Assembly: GCA_020636375.1 (NCBI GenBank)
Contig: JACJXZ010000005.1
Location: forward strand, 248,001 to 312,000
From: Lewinellaceae bacterium
GTDB lineage: Bacteria; Bacteroidota; Bacteroidia; Chitinophagales; Saprospiraceae
Length of the DNA: 64,000 bases
Direction: 5' to 3'
Positions 7,580 through 16,074 of this stretch are shown one piece after another. Position numbers and translations under genes: made by a program. The number at the start of each line of letters is the position of its first letter. The stretch's first letter is position 1. Below the pieces are notes generated by a model, which was given only the letters and a program-made list of their open reading frames with translations, did not search any database and was not told the DNA's origin.

Positions 7580-8749
7580 TCAAAACGCCTCCCGCACATT
7601 AAAATAAAACCCCGGCCGCTGCGTCCCAAACCCAAAGTCCACCCGGATATTGACCCGCTCTTTGGGCAGGACGAGGTAGCGGATGCCCAGCCCCAGGGAG
7701 TGCTTGAATTTGCCGTCCGCCAGGCCGTCCAGGCCGGGCGCTACGGTTCCCAGGCCGGCGAAGCCTGCCAGGCCCCAGCGCTGCCAGAAGCCCAGTTTTT
7801 CCTTGCCCCCGAACCAGTCCGGGCGGTTGATGGGCAGGCGGTATTCCGCCTGGGCGGCCCAGAAGGTTTTGTCGCGGAAGCGCCCTTCGTAGTGGCCGCG
7901 CATCAGCTCGTCGCCGCCGAGCAGAGCCAGCAGTTCGAAAGGCGGGTTGCCCCAGTTGTTCTCGACAAACACCTGAAAGGCCAGCACGTGTTTCCGGAAG
8001 GGGCGCAGGAACCTGCGAAAGTCGACCTCCAGCTTGGTGAAGGAAAAATCGCTGCCGAAGCTCTCCGGAAAGGCAGTCAGGCTGGATTGCAGGTACAGGC
8101 CGCGCCCGGCATTGAGGTTGTTGTCGCGGCTGTCGTAGCGCACGATCAGGCCCGCCCCGGCCGACACGCTGCCCGCGCTGCCGGCAATGTTCCCTTCCTG
8201 GCTGAGCTGGCCGCCCGGCTCCCGCTCCAGGACCTTGCTGTTGATCCACGACAGCTGAGCGCCCAGGAAAAACCGCCGGGCTACGTTGTTCAAATAGCTG
8301 GCCTGGGCGCCGATGGTCCGGCTGGTATACGTTTCTTCGTCTTCCTCCGCCGTGTCCGCGCCGATGCCGTAAAAGAAAAACGGGAATTTTTGCCACTGGA
8401 CGAAGCCGTCGAGGATATGCCGGTTGTCGTTCAGGAATATTTCGTACGAAAAACGGATTTTCTGCTGCTGGTTGAGCGTATACGTGAGCGGGACTTTGAT
8501 GGAAGACAACTGGGTGCTCCTTGAACAGCCGGCTGGCCGGAACAGGAAAACCGATGCCGTACCCAGCCGGAGGGAGGTCTCCGGAGAATAGCTGACGAGG
8601 GGCAGAATGTACAGTTTTTTTATCCGCTCGGCAGAGGCGGTGGTGTCAGCAGAAGCTGTCATGTCATCGGAAGGCGGCACAGCAGTACCTTGCGCATTCG
8701 CGCAAAGAAACCCGTTAAACAGGATAAGCAGCGTGAAAAAACTTTTCAT
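7580..8749 (-). CDS. Omp85/surface-antigen family outer-membrane beta-barrel protein
   Basis: 389 residues from the ATG at 8749, which opens a good signal peptide (MKSFFTLLILFNGFLCANAQ). A longer frame to 8836 exists, but a Bacteroidota -7 element (TATCTTTG, minus strand, 8793-8786) lies between the two starts, so the shorter one is chosen. The mature protein is rich in alternating aromatic strands and has the barrel pattern of PF01103 (GLIVRYDSRDNNLNAGRGLY, LGLGIRYLVLPKERVNIRVD) and a C-terminal aromatic residue. There are no POTRA domains, so it is a barrel-only member rather than BamA. The function is unknown, possibly export or lipid handling. Confidence 0.8.
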   Translation of the reverse strand: MKSFFTLLILFNGFLCANAQGTAVPPSDDMTASADTTASAERIKKLYILPLVSYSPETSLRLGTASVFLFRPAGCSRSTQLSSIKVPLTYTLNQQQKIRFSYEIFLNDNRHILDGFVQWQKFPFFFYGIGADTAEEDEETYTSRTIGAQASYLNNVARRFFLGAQLSWINSKVLEREPGGQLSQEGNIAGSAGSVSAGAGLIVRYDSRDNNLNAGRGLYLQSSLTAFPESFGSDFSFTKLEVDFRRFLRPFRKHVLAFQVFVENNWGNPPFELLALLGGDELMRGHYEGRFRDKTFWAAQAEYRLPINRPDWFGGKEKLGFWQRWGLAGFAGLGTVAPGLDGLADGKFKHSLGLGIRYLVLPKERVNIRVDFGFGTQRPGFYFNVREAF

Positions 8750-8848
8750 GGCCTGGGTGTTGTATGGTGAGCGGAGGTGCTTCTCAAAGATAAGGATATT
8801 CTGCATGTTTTGCCCCGGCCAACTTAAAAACGACATGCCACCAGCCGA

Positions 8849-9619
8849 TCATCTATTCCCGCCCTTCAGCGCATTCCGGATCACGCTTGCCACCAGCAGC
8901 CCGATACCTGCCGCCGCCGCAAGAACGATGGCCGGATAGGCCGTCTCCGCCGCATCCGAACTGCGCCGGGCGATGATCCCGATCAACGCCCAGGCCACCA
9001 CCAGCGGATAGAACAGGTCGCCCTGCCGCCAGGTAAACCACAGGCCCATGCCGGCCGCCACTGCGATCATCGCCACCGTCCAGGCAGATTCCGGGATGCC
9101 GCCGCCGTTCCAGCCGAGGGCTACCAGCACAGCCGTCGCATTGGCAATGGTGGCCACCGTGATCCAGCCCAGGTAGACGCTGAAGGGCAGCTCTACCCAC
9201 CAGCGGGTGCCGCCGGCTTCCAGGGCCGGCGCCGCGTACACCCGCCGGTAGATCAGGACCAGGCTGCCCAACAGGGCCAGCATGACGAGCAGGGAAAGGC
9301 CAGGAAGCAGGTAGTGCCAGGCCAGTATCCAGGAAGCGTTGAAGAGGCAGGACAGGAAAAACCAGGGGCCGATGCGCTGCGGGACGCCCGCCTCCACCGC
9401 CGGGCGGGTGAACTGGTAAACGACAAAACCCAGCAGCAACAGGTAAATGAGGCCCCAGATGCCGAAGGTAAAGCCAGCCGGCACGAACAGGTTGGGGTAC
9501 AGTGCCGACAGCTCGCCGGTGGTGTAGCCGTTGATGGGAAGGGCGTTGGCCAGCGTGTTGAAAACGAGGACCAGCACAAGGCCGAGGACATTGAGAATCT
9601 GGAGGGTTTTGCGTGACAT
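8849..9619 (-). CDS. TspO/MBR-like tryptophan-rich membrane protein
   Basis: 256 residues with about seven hydrophobic helices. The N-terminal part ANALPINGYTTGELSALYPN followed by LFVPAGFTFGIWGLIYLLLL is the typical start of the Bacteroidota tryptophan-rich sensory protein group, and FNASWILAWH with later Trp-rich helices agrees. Classical TspO is about 160 residues with five helices, so this is the longer variant. TspO proteins bind tetrapyrroles and act in stress signalling; the ligand of this variant is not known. A partial -7 box (TATCTTTC) lies near 9655. Confidence 0.8.
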   Translation of the reverse strand: MSRKTLQILNVLGLVLVLVFNTLANALPINGYTTGELSALYPNLFVPAGFTFGIWGLIYLLLLGFVVYQFTRPAVEAGVPQRIGPWFFLSCLFNASWILAWHYLLPGLSLLVMLALLGSLVLIYRRVYAAPALEAGGTRWWVELPFSVYLGWITVATIANATAVLVALGWNGGGIPESAWTVAMIAVAAGMGLWFTWRQGDLFYPLVVAWALIGIIARRSSDAAETAYPAIVLAAAAGIGLLVASVIRNALKGGNR

Positions 9620-9796
9620 GGTTTACCAGCTTTATGATTTAAAACTACTGAAAGATAATCTATTTCCAAACACAAACTCAGCCAAACCTACCCTCCACTA
9701 AATTTCCAGGCACCAAATCGAAATTCCCCTTAAATTGCGGCCTCATCCGCAGCTGCCAGGATGTGCCTAAGAGCAGCTGTTCTGATTTAAAGGCCA

Positions 9797-10792
9797 ATGC
9801 AACGACAAATCAAGCTATCTCGGGGGAGCCTCATCATTGCTTCCTTTGCCGCCATCTACTTCATCTGGGGCAGCACCTATCTGTTCAACTACTTTGCCAT
9901 CCAGGACATTCCGCCCTTCCTGATGGCGGGCAGCCGTTTCCTGGTGGCAGGCGCCATCCTGTACGCCATCACCTGGGCGCGGGGGGCGGGCCAGCCTACC
10001 CGCCGGCAGTGGGGCGCCGCCGGGCGGATGGGCTTCCTGTTCCTCGTCCTGGGCACCGGCGGCACCGTCTGGGCGGAGCAGTGGGTCGACACGGGCATCG
10101 CCGCCCTGATCATCGCTTTTCAGCCGCTGATGGTGGTATTCATGATGTGGATGCTCTTTGCCAAACGGCCCGGCACCATGGTGCTGGCGGGCGTGGCCCT
10201 GGGCGTGGTGGGTATGGCCCTGCTGGTAGGGCAGCAGCAGTTCGTCACCGACCGGGATACCCTGATCGGCATGCTGGTCATCATCGGCAGCATGACGAGC
10301 TGGTGTTACGGGTCCGTCACCCTGAGCAAAGCGGATTTGCCACCGGACCGCCTGCAAAGCTCCGCCATGCAGATGCTCATGGGCGGCGGCATACTGCTCG
10401 TTTTAGCGCTCCTGAGCGGCGACGGAACCCGCTTCGAGCCGTCCCTGCTGACCTGGAAAGCCGGCCTGTCCTGGCTGTTCCTGGTCGTCTTTGGTTCGTT
10501 GGTCGCCTTTTCAGCCTTTACCTACCTGTTGCAGCACGTCAGCCCGGATAAGGTGGCCACCTCCAACTATGTCAACCCCGTGGTGGCCCTCTTCCTCGGC
10601 TGGGCGTTCAACGACGAGCTGATCACCCAGCAGTCGGTCCTGTCTGCCCTGCTGATGCTGGCCGGCGTGTTCTTCATCAACTCGCGCCTGCAGGTCAAAG
10701 GAAAACCGCCGCAGGCCGGCAACCCAACCGGGGTAACCCGCAGGAGGAAAGTGGCGGGGATGGCTAGTGCTAGTGCTTTCGGCACTAAATAA
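9797..10792 (+). CDS. EamA/DMT-family inner-membrane exporter (YedA-like)
   Basis: 331 residues, ten predicted membrane helices in two EamA halves. The first half starts FAAIYFIWGSTYLFNYFAIQ and the second near GMLVIIGSMTSWCYGSVTLS; the end of the last helix contains NPVVALFLGW. The pattern is that of YedA/RhaT-like drug/metabolite exporters; the substrate cannot be told from sequence. The last codons (SASAFGTK and the stop) are encoded by the left end of a MITE-like repeat starting at about 10765, so the present C-terminus was probably altered by that insertion. Confidence 0.85.
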   Translation: MQRQIKLSRGSLIIASFAAIYFIWGSTYLFNYFAIQDIPPFLMAGSRFLVAGAILYAITWARGAGQPTRRQWGAAGRMGFLFLVLGTGGTVWAEQWVDTGIAALIIAFQPLMVVFMMWMLFAKRPGTMVLAGVALGVVGMALLVGQQQFVTDRDTLIGMLVIIGSMTSWCYGSVTLSKADLPPDRLQSSAMQMLMGGGILLVLALLSGDGTRFEPSLLTWKAGLSWLFLVVFGSLVAFSAFTYLLQHVSPDKVATSNYVNPVVALFLGWAFNDELITQQSVLSALLMLAGVFFINSRLQVKGKPPQAGNPTGVTRRRKVAGMASASAFGTK

Positions 10793-10957
10793 AGGGGCAA
10801 TAAACTTGCTCTTTTCCACCGCGCCTTCGTTGGCTCAAAGGGCTTCGTAGCTACGGCTACGATCCCTTCAAGCCGCCTTGGCCCGGCGGAAAATAGCGGC
10901 GTTTCTTATCACCCTTTACTTAATGCCGAAAGCACTAGTGCTGTTGGCACTAAATAA
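10765..10957. repeat. MITE-like full-length imperfect palindrome (CTAGTGC family)
   Basis: The left end AGTGCTTTCGGCACTAAATA (10772) is matched by the reverse complement of 10912-10936 with two mismatches over 25 bases. The two halves remain alignable to a central hairpin near 10846-10866 (TCGTAGC/GCTACGA), so the element can fold on itself over about 165 bases. A further partial copy, CTAGTGCTGTTGGCACTAAA, adjoins at 10935. No open frame is inside. The same end sequence occurs at 36043, and CTAGTGCTTTC (minus strand) at 271-281. Confidence 0.75.
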
Positions 10958-10958
10958 C

Positions 10959-11885
10959 CTACCCGCCCCCGTTCGAAGCACTGTATAGCTCCCGGGGCAG
11001 CGCTTCCCGCAGTTTCTCCCCGCCTTTGATGCCGAAGTCCAGCGTGCGGATGGGGAAGGGGATGACGATGCCGTTCTGGTCGAAGGCCCGTTTGAGGGCT
11101 TTGATGGCGTCGCTGCGGCCCCGGACGAAGTCCGGCTGCCGGATCTGGTCCAGCCAGAAGCGGAGCACGAAATTGATGGAGCTGCTGCCGAATTCCATGA
11201 AGAACAGCTCGACCGGGCGGCCCTCGTCGTGGTTGACGTTCTGTTTAATAGCCCTTATGGCCACCTGCTCCACCTTTTCCAGGTCTTCGCCGTAGGAAAT
11301 CCCGCAGGCGAGGTCGACCCGCCGCTGGCCGGAGGAGGTGTAGTTGGTCAGTGGGTTGTTGTACACCATTTTGTTGGGCAGGATGACCTCCTGCCCCTGA
11401 AAGGTTCTCACTACGGTCGAGCGCAGGGATATTTTCTCAATGGTCCCCATATATCCGTTGGTTTCCACCAGGTCGTTGATCTTGATGTATTGCCGGACCG
11501 ACATCATGATGCCGGAAAAGAGGTTGACGATCGGCTCCTGCAGGGCCAGGCCAATGGCCAGCCCGGCGACGCCGGCGCCGGCGAGCAGAGACGTCAGGGC
11601 AGTATCCAGCTTCAAAATCCCCAGGACGACGAAAAGCATCACCATCACGAAGGCTGCCGTGCCGATATTGGCCAGCAGGCGGTTGACCGCCACGTTTCCG
11701 GAAAACTTCGAGATGAACTTCGCCAGGTATCGCTTCACGTAGCGCGCCGCCAGCAGGGACAAGCCCATCACCATGGCAGCCAGCAATATATTGGGCAGCA
11801 TAGTGACGATGCCGTCTATCCATCCCGCCAGTTTTTCAAGAAGCAAGGCTGAAGATTTTTCAAATTGTTGCCAGATTGTGTCCAT
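10959..11885 (-). CDS. Small-conductance mechanosensitive channel, MscS family
   Basis: 308 residues. Three N-terminal membrane helices are followed by the pore helix and beta domain. The family core is clear: ALTSLLAGAGVAGLAIGLAL, QEPIVNLFSGIMM, then IKINDLVETNGYMGTIEKIS and VILPNKMVYNNPLTNYT. The C-terminal alpha/beta domain is present (FVRGRSDAIKALKRAFDQNG). The channel opens on membrane tension and releases osmolytes. The length is close to that of E. coli MscS (286). It is followed on the same strand, upstream, by a formate/nitrite channel gene 50 bases away, so the two may be cotranscribed. Confidence 0.93.
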   Translation of the reverse strand: MDTIWQQFEKSSALLLEKLAGWIDGIVTMLPNILLAAMVMGLSLLAARYVKRYLAKFISKFSGNVAVNRLLANIGTAAFVMVMLFVVLGILKLDTALTSLLAGAGVAGLAIGLALQEPIVNLFSGIMMSVRQYIKINDLVETNGYMGTIEKISLRSTVVRTFQGQEVILPNKMVYNNPLTNYTSSGQRRVDLACGISYGEDLEKVEQVAIRAIKQNVNHDEGRPVELFFMEFGSSSINFVLRFWLDQIRQPDFVRGRSDAIKALKRAFDQNGIVIPFPIRTLDFGIKGGEKLREALPRELYSASNGGG

Positions 11886-11935
11886 GTATTTTTTTCTTTT
11901 AAACCGGAAACTTATTTTCCATGTTCAAAGCCTCC

Positions 11936-12739
11936 TCAACTCTGCGCCACCTGGAACTTCAGGATAGAAACAAAGAACACCCCGCCGATCATATTGCCCA
12001 CGGTGGCCCATCCCTGGGTAACGAGGTAGCTGGCCAACGTAACCTTTTCCGATACCAGCAGGCCGGCAAATACTTCGGTGGAGCCGACGATGCAGTGGTG
12101 CAGGCCGCCCAGGCCGATCACCGACGTTACGATGATGACCACCAGGATGCGGCTCACTGTTTCCTGGGAGGAAGTCGCCAGCCAGGAGACCAGGCCCATC
12201 AGCCAGCCGGCGAGCACGGCGCTGCCCAGGATCACCCAGCCTTTGTATCCGACCAGGTGCAGGGCGATCTCCTCCAGCGCCTTTACGGTCACCAGGCCCA
12301 TCTCCGGGCCCATCCAGGCGATGAAAGCACCGATAATGTACCCCCCCAGCATATTGCCGGCATAGATGATGGCCCACAGGCGCGCCAGCCCGGGAATGGA
12401 CTCCTTGCCGCTCAGCACTGGCAGCACCGCCAGGGTCGTATGCTCGGTAAACAGGGCCGAACGCCCCAGGATGACAAAGATGAAACCGACGGGATAAGCA
12501 AAGGCGAGCATCACCTGCATGGCCTCGATCGACAGCCGCTGGCTGAACATGGTGTACAGAACGCCGATGACCAGCAGGCTGAAGCCGAGGTCGAGCCCGG
12601 CGGTGACGGCGGAGAGGAAGAGCGCTTTATCGCTCCGCTTGTATTCCTCCAGGCTCTCTTCGATCTGTTCTTCAACGATGCGTTCCAAAGATTTGGGGCG
12701 GCTGCCCTGAAGCTCTGCCCGGCGTTTTTCATCTATCAT
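11936..12739 (-). CDS. Formate/nitrite transporter family protein
   Basis: 267 residues with six membrane helices after a charged N-terminus (SLERIVEEQIEESLEEYKRS). FNT features are visible: GRSALFTEHTTLAVLPVL in helix 3, AGNMLGGYIIGAFIAW, and GLHHCIVGSTEVFAGLL. These pentameric channels carry formate, nitrite or related small anions across the inner membrane. The long charged N-terminus resembles the YfdC-like subgroup, whose substrate is unclear. It ends 50 bases before the MscS gene. Confidence 0.9.
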   Translation of the reverse strand: MIDEKRRAELQGSRPKSLERIVEEQIEESLEEYKRSDKALFLSAVTAGLDLGFSLLVIGVLYTMFSQRLSIEAMQVMLAFAYPVGFIFVILGRSALFTEHTTLAVLPVLSGKESIPGLARLWAIIYAGNMLGGYIIGAFIAWMGPEMGLVTVKALEEIALHLVGYKGWVILGSAVLAGWLMGLVSWLATSSQETVSRILVVIIVTSVIGLGGLHHCIVGSTEVFAGLLVSEKVTLASYLVTQGWATVGNMIGGVFFVSILKFQVAQS

Positions 12740-12913
12740 AGTGAGGTATTTCGGTTTTGTGGTGTTTTGGTATTACGGCGGGCGCCTGAGAAAGCTGAAC
12801 TGCTGCTGGGCAGGAGCTATTTAAGCCAGCCGCAGAACCATGGTGCCGAACGGCCTTCACACCTAAGTCATTCTATACCTAAACCGGCAGGAGTTGCCTG
12901 TTTGTTCGAGGAG

Positions 12914-12957
12914 CGGGAAAAAACATTGCCCGTCCGATCACAGATCAGGACGGGCAA
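12914..12957 (-). terminator. Rho-independent terminator after the ECF sigma gene
   Basis: Stem TTGCCCGTCC (12926-12935) and GGACGGGCAA (12948-12957). On the minus strand it is followed by TG and a T run, placing it 27 bases after the sigma gene stop. Confidence 0.85.
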
Positions 12958-12983
12958 CTTTTCAAACGTATTCAATTGGGGAA

Positions 12984-13595
12984 TCAATTCATCAGTTGCT
13001 GGTGGAACTGCTGCTCCACCACTTCCCGCAGCCGCTGGCGGGCGCGCATCAGCCGGGTCTTGATGTTGGACTCGGTCAGGCCGGTGGCCTGGCAAATCTC
13101 ATCCACGGAAAGCCCCTGGAGGTAGAACTGGTTGAGTACCGAAGCGTCTTTGGCAGACAGCAGGCTGATGGCCTGCCGCAGCCACCGGCCCACTTCCTGC
13201 CGCTCGATGCGCTCCAGCGCTTCCGGGATGCCGGCCAGATGGTAGGCTTCGGGGATGGCGTCGACGCCTACCTGCTCATAGCGCCTGCTCTTGCTCTTGT
13301 AGCGGTTGATGGCCGTGGAGATGGCGATGCGACAGAGCCAGGAACTCAGCTTGCACTCCCGCCGGAAGCCCGGCAGGGCGCGGTACATGCGCACGAAGGT
13401 ATCCTGAAGGGCCTCCTGGATGTCTTCTTCTTCCTTCAGGTAGCGGGTGATCACGGCACGCAGCATCCTCTCATGGCGGCGGACGATGAGGGTGTAAGCC
13501 GCCTGGCTGCCGGCCAGCGCCATGTCGATCAGCGCATCGTCAGTAAGGGATTCGGCAGTTTTAGAGGTGTCGGGAAATGCAATTGTGGTTGTCAT
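12984..13595 (-). CDS. RNA polymerase ECF sigma factor
   Basis: 203 residues. Region 2 spans about residues 38-105, with DIQEALQDTFVRMYRAL and SWLCRIAISTAINRYKSK. Region 4 spans about 140-190, with the helix-turn-helix LSVDEICQATGLTESNIKTR and the end LMRARQRLREVV. No anti-sigma gene lies beside it, so regulation by a membrane anti-sigma cannot be inferred from context. It has its own promoter (TACATTTG, 13640-13633) and terminator, so it is monocistronic. Confidence 0.92.
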   Translation of the reverse strand: MTTTIAFPDTSKTAESLTDDALIDMALAGSQAAYTLIVRRHERMLRAVITRYLKEEEDIQEALQDTFVRMYRALPGFRRECKLSSWLCRIAISTAINRYKSKSRRYEQVGVDAIPEAYHLAGIPEALERIERQEVGRWLRQAISLLSAKDASVLNQFYLQGLSVDEICQATGLTESNIKTRLMRARQRLREVVEQQFHQQLMN

Positions 13596-13632
13596 GATGG
13601 GTGATTTTTTTTCTTATCTGATACCGATGCTA

Positions 13633-13663
13633 CAAATGTATCCCCCAAAACCGTGCCGGGAAA
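13633..13663 (-). promoter_or_regulatory. Bacteroidota-type promoter of the ECF sigma gene
   Basis: Minus strand: a -7 box TACATTTG (13640-13633) and, 19 bases upstream, TTTC in the position of the -33 TTTG. It lies 38 bases before the start codon. Confidence 0.55.
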
Positions 13664-13918
13664 ACGAGTTTTTATGGTTGGCGGTTTTGGCTTTATAGTT
13701 GTCGGAGGTTATCCTATTAGGGAAGGGAACGTGCCTGCCTGTCGCGAGGCGCGGCCTTTCAGGCAGGAATTGGCACAGATTGGGGTTTATCGCTGCAAAT
13801 TTTGCCAGTTTTTGCGGCTTTCGAGGCCGACATTGTGGTTTTAAGAAGAAAAGATTATTTTGCAAGGCGGGCGAAAAACAGGCAAGTGAAAGGTTCTTTA
13901 AAAGTTAAGCCCAATGCT
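13660..13918. other. Gene-free stretch with a short direct repeat
   Basis: No convincing gene. GACATTGTGGTTTTAAGAAG near 13828 recurs in variant form near 14078 (GACATTGTGGTTTAAAAGGA), and AAAAACAGGCA recurs near 13875 and 14064. The two copies flank the hairpin element at 13919-14054, which may mean that the element lies within a duplicated segment. Confidence 0.45.
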
Positions 13919-14054
13919 TCTGTTCGCGAGCGTCTATGACGCGATGCGGTTCAACTTCCAAGTCTCCGACTTGCGTATTTCTGGCCTTCTTATCCACTTA
14001 AGTCGGAGACTTACTAATTATCCCGCATCGAGACACAGTCTCTCGCGAACAACA
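13919..14054. repeat. MITE-like hairpin element, 136 bp
   Basis: The left half begins TGTTCGCGAGCGTCTATGAC and ends AGTCTCCGACTT; the right half is its imperfect reverse complement, starting AAGTCGGAGACT at 14000 and ending CTCTCGCGAACAACA. The arms align over about 50 bases with a 27-base loop. There is no coding capacity. Confidence 0.75.
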
Positions 14055-14150
14055 GCGGAAGCAAAAAAACAGGCAGCGACATTGTGGTTTAAAAGGAAAA
14101 GGGGCATTTTAGAGAGCGGCCACACGTACATTTTTCAAATACATTTTGCC

Positions 14151-14658
14151 ATGAAAAAAAATGCGCTCCTCACCATCGCCTTGTTCCTGCCGCTTTTCCT
14201 GCTTTGCCAAAAGCCATTTGCGCCCTTAGGGGCTAACCGGAGGCCTGGCGCAAAATAAGCGGCTGTTGCTCGGCGATGCGTTGTTCATAACTGCCGATCC
14301 GACAATTTGGGATGAACTGACCTGCTATATTGACCCGGTTGAAGGCCTTCTTTACGGGAGCGCTTCCGGTTGCGAGCCGGCCAATGCTGCGACACAGGAG
14401 TTGGAAAAGGCTGGATTCCGGGTTTATCCGAATCAGGCATCCAACTATATTGTCCTCGATTGTAGTTTCCCCTTAACAAAAGCCGCTGAATGGCGCCTGA
14501 GCGATGCGTTGGGGCGGGTTGTAAAAAGCCAGGCACTAGCGCCGAACACTGAACGACAATCCATGTTGATCGAAAACTTAGCGAATGGGATTTTTTTCTG
14601 GAAAGTGCAATCAGATGGTGAAATTATCGGCAGCGGGAAGGTAATAGTGATCAGGTGA
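14151..14658 (+). pseudogene. Frameshifted remnant of a T9SS-secreted protein
   Basis: The ATG at 14151 opens a clear signal peptide (MKKNALLTIALFLPLFLLCQ), but this frame stops at 14258. In another frame, open from about 14230 to 14658, the protein continues LAQNKRLLLGDALFITADPT and ends in a type IX secretion C-terminal domain: FRVYPNQASNYIVLDCSFPL, WRLSDALGRVV, LANGIFFWKVQSDG and GSGKVIVIR. So the two ends of a secreted cargo are present, the middle (normally hundreds of residues) is missing, and the ends are out of frame. It is probably a deletion derivative. The T9SS identification rests on the VYPN...GR...G-(I/Y)-F...GK pattern. Confidence 0.65.
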
Positions 14659-14675
14659 CAGAATGAGGCGGGGTT

Positions 14676-14900
14676 CGCTTTTCGCTGTTCGCTGTTCGCT
14701 GTTCGCGGTCTGCAATTGGCTTTTGGCGGTTCGCGGTTTTTACCCGGCCGAGGCACGAGGACGGGCGCTATTGGCAGCATGCCGTTCGCGGTTCGCTATT
14801 GGCGGTTCGCGGTTTGCTATTGGTAGCACGCCGTTCGCAGGGCTGTCCGGCTGCCTGCGAACAGCGAACCGCGAACAGCGAATGGCGAATGGCGAACCCC
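14676..14900. repeat. GTTCGC stutter repeat with an inverted partner
   Basis: Variants of TTCGCTGTTCGCTGTTCGCG and GGTTCGCGGTTTGCTATTGG fill 14676-14840. The reverse complement (GCGAACCGCGAACAGCGAAT) follows at 14860-14900, so the transcript could fold. Open frames here are repeat artefacts. Confidence 0.75.
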
Positions 14901-14921
14901 AACAGTCCCACCCGCCACCCC

Positions 14922-15665
14922 TCACAACCGCGCAATCCTTTCCAGAAACTCCGCCTTCTTACTCCGTGACACCGGCACCGTATCCCCGTTCTTCATAATA
15001 ATCTCCCCTCCTTCTCCCCGGATATACTTCTTGATGTGGCTCAGGTTGATCAGGTAGGAATTGTGCACCCGCAGAAAGCCGGCGGGGGTGAGCAGCTCGC
15101 CCACATCTTTGATGGGTTTGGACAGCAGCATGCTCTCGCCGTCCATAAAGAATAGGTTGGTGTAGCTGCCTTCGCTCCGGCAGTAGAGGATGTCGGCCAC
15201 CTCTACGAAGTTGAGGCCTTCCAGGGTCGACAGGGCGATGGTTTTGGGGGGGGCGTCGCCGGCGGAGCGGGTGCGCTCCATGAGCTCGAACTGGCCCCAT
15301 TGGGGCGACTGCCGCTGCTGCTGGGCCTTTTCCACCGCCGCTTTCAGCTCCTCGATGTCGATGGGCTTGAGCAGGTAGTCCAGGGCGCTGATCTTGATGG
15401 CGCGAAGGGCGTACTGGTTGTAGGCCGTGGTGAAGACCACCTGGAAGCTGACCGGGCGCACCCGCTCCAGCAGGTCGAAGCCGTTGAGGCGGGGCATCTC
15501 GATGTCCAGAAACAGGATATCCGGCGGGTTGTCGCGGATGAAACCGGCCGCCTTCTGCGGGTCGTTGAATTCGGCCACGACCTCCACCTCCGGGCAGTTC
15601 TTGGCCAGGAGCGCGGAGAGCAGCTCGGTGCAGTAGAGTTCGTCGTCGACGAGGATGGCTTTCAT
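14922..15665 (-). CDS. LytTR-family response regulator
   Basis: 247 residues. The receiver domain (1-about 115) has the acidic pair D7/D8, the phosphoacceptor D54 in LFLDIEMP, T80 and K100 in YLLKPID. The C-terminal LytTR DNA-binding domain (about 145-247) has FVEVADILYCRSEGSYTN, FLRVHNSYLINLSHIKKY and VPVSRSKKAEF. It is transcribed after the large sensor kinase at 16075-19191, on the same strand, and a LytS-type kinase with a LytTR regulator is the usual pairing in this phylum. The 410-base gap between them holds repeats, so cotranscription is uncertain. Confidence 0.93.
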   Translation of the reverse strand: MKAILVDDELYCTELLSALLAKNCPEVEVVAEFNDPQKAAGFIRDNPPDILFLDIEMPRLNGFDLLERVRPVSFQVVFTTAYNQYALRAIKISALDYLLKPIDIEELKAAVEKAQQQRQSPQWGQFELMERTRSAGDAPPKTIALSTLEGLNFVEVADILYCRSEGSYTNLFFMDGESMLLSKPIKDVGELLTPAGFLRVHNSYLINLSHIKKYIRGEGGEIIMKNGDTVPVSRSKKAEFLERIARL

Positions 15666-15829
15666 GGGTGGCGGTTTATTTGTCGTGTTGATAAAATTTA
15701 TTCCATTGCGGGTATTGTTTTCGGGAACTTAGGTTATTGCACGGGGAGGGTTATGGGCGTTATTGGTTATTGCATGGCGGGGGCTTAATGGGTGTTATTG
15801 GTTATATTGTATGGGGCTGTTCGCGATTC
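15666..15829. repeat. TTATTGGTTATTG stutter region
   Basis: Words such as TTATTGGTTATTGCATGG recur three times; the inverted form (CCAATAACC) recurs at 15998-16065 beyond the next hairpin. No gene is seen. Confidence 0.6.
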
Positions 15830-15985
15830 GCTGGAGATTGTTCAGAAATGTGTGTCCGCCCGCAAGTTTTGAACCGCAGAGGCCGCGGAGAACCGCAGAG
15901 TATTCGCTTGACAGCGAATACTTTGTGACCTCTCTGCTTGTCTCCGCGGCCTCAGCGGTTTAAACAAAAGACACAGCGTTTTGAA
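15830..15985. repeat. Long inverted repeat, MITE-like
   Basis: Arms AACCGCAGAGGCCGCGGAG (15872-15890) and CTCCGCGGCCTCAGCGGTTT (15942-15961) pair around an inner hairpin TATTCGCT-TGAC-AGCGAATA. Weaker pairing extends outward (TTGTTCAGAAATGTG against its counterpart near 15970). Similar CGCAGAG-type hairpins are dispersed in many genomes. No coding capacity. Confidence 0.75.
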
Positions 15986-16074
15986 CAGTCCCATTCGCTG
16001 AATAACCAATAACCCCTCCTTCTCCCCAATAACCAATCACTCCCATCCACTCCCCAATAACCAATCACCCCTTC

